This document shows, in pieces, positions 4,686-5,098 of a stretch of 5,098 nt of DNA. The notes beneath the pieces are model-generated. The model searched no databases. It was given only the letters and a program-made list of their open reading frames with translations, and was not told the origin of the DNA. Where the stretch lies: contig PMIQ01000104.1 of NCBI GenBank assembly GCA_003157175.1, forward strand, positions 1,793 to 6,890, in the 5' to 3' direction. The DNA is from Chloroflexota bacterium. Lineage in GTDB: Bacteria > Chloroflexota > Limnocylindria > Limnocylindrales > CSP1-4. How positions within the stretch are numbered: the first letter of the stretch is position 1; each line of letters starts with the position of its first letter. The translations under genes and the position numbers were made by a program.

Positions 4686-5098
4686 ATGACGCCATCCATT
4701 GACACAAGCCGTCCGGTGGCCAGCCTGGGCTCCGTGGTCGCGCTGGCCGCTGCGATCGGAGCAGTGGGCGGGCTGGTCGCGGCCATCCCGCTAGAGCGAA
4801 CCGACCCCCGCGACCTGTGGGCGGTAGCCGCTGTTGTCCTGTTCGTGACGTGCCTCAGCTCGCTCGCGGCAAGCGCGGCCGCGTGGATCGTGTGCCTGGC
4901 GATGAACCGCTGGCGCCCGAGGCGGGTCGTTGGAGTACTCGCCCTTGCTGCCATGACCTATGTCTGCGCCGTCCTGATCCTTCCGGCTCTCCTGGCGGCC
5001 GTGAACGTGCCGAACGTGCTCAACGGTGGCGCGCTGCCATGCATTCAGTCCGGAGGCGGCTGTGAGGCAGGGCATCACGGTCTCGACGCCATCGCAGG
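4686..5098 (+). CDS. Membrane protein with three predicted helices, cut by the right window edge
   Basis: An open plus-strand frame runs from ATG 4686 to the last base without a stop: 137 full codons. The family is not recognised. Three hydrophobic segments are clear: about 12-35 (SLGSVVALAAAIGAVGG onward), 44-71 (WAVAAVVLFVT onward) and 80-105. A basic loop (NRWRPRR, 74-80) lies between helices 2 and 3, which the positive-inside rule would place in the cytoplasm. After helix 3 comes a Gly-rich segment with two cysteines (119 and 126) and HH (130-131), probably outside. The start is uncertain: ATG 4686 has TACCTT six bases upstream and no Shine-Dalgarno, suggesting a leaderless message; ATG 4593, in frame, has AAGGAG 11 bases upstream and would add 31 residues. 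Third positions are strongly G/C, and the minus-strand frames here give only low-complexity proteins. Confidence 0.75.
   Translation, partial: MTPSIDTSRPVASLGSVVALAAAIGAVGGLVAAIPLERTDPRDLWAVAAVVLFVTCLSSLAASAAAWIVCLAMNRWRPRRVVGVLALAAMTYVCAVLILPALLAAVNVPNVLNGGALPCIQSGGGCEAGHHGLDAIA

Noticed and set aside
3962..4702. A 246-codon open frame on the plus strand
   Set aside because: Antisense to the HTH gene and its promoter region, with no domain or start signal.
1..5098. tRNA, rRNA, CRISPR array, transposase or integrase
   Set aside because: Read for T-loop motifs, regularly spaced repeats and recombinase motifs on both strands; none was convincing.

Overview
The window is high-GC bacterial chromosome, with third codon positions mostly G or C in every gene accepted. 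Proline/serine/threonine-rich extracytoplasmic linkers, SD-poor starts with a -10-like hexamer about six bases upstream, and an ECF sigma factor followed by a single-pass membrane protein suggest Chloroflexota (for example a Limnocylindria-like lineage) or an actinobacterium. This placement is inference: no rRNA or other marker gene is present.

Left part, minus strand (1-2204): the first 18 codons of a gene leave the window at base 1, behind a very good promoter (TTGACA, 18 bases, TAGACT). Upstream of it lies a ferredoxin/flavodoxin-NADP reductase (169-1110) with its own promoter and Shine-Dalgarno, carrying an unusual insertion of about 60 residues in its FAD lobe. Further upstream is a membrane-anchored DUF3298 (RsiV-like) protein (1299-2204).

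Centre, plus strand (2306-3876): a small 71-residue ORF of unknown function is followed by an ECF sigma factor and a tightly overlapping (ATGA) single-pass membrane protein, a probable anti-sigma factor without a zinc-binding motif. The sigma start is best placed at GTG 2663, directly behind GGAGG, and an ECF-type promoter (GAACT, 16 bases, AGTCT) lies upstream, suggesting autoregulation. An RsiV-type sensor domain on a separate protein next door raises the possibility, unproven, that it takes part in the same envelope-signalling circuit.

Right part: a two-gene minus-strand unit (4341-3944) holds a 36-residue ORF overlapping by ATGA with an excisionase-family helix-turn-helix protein. In front of it are one or two sigma-70-like promoters, two tandem 12-base-period direct repeats and a dyad. 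No integrase is visible, so it may be the remnant or the edge of an integrative element, or a small independent regulator. The window ends inside a plus-strand gene for a membrane protein with three predicted helices (4686 to the right edge), whose start is uncertain and whose upstream sequence contains a 21-base tandem repeat.

No rRNA, tRNA, CRISPR array or transposase was seen.
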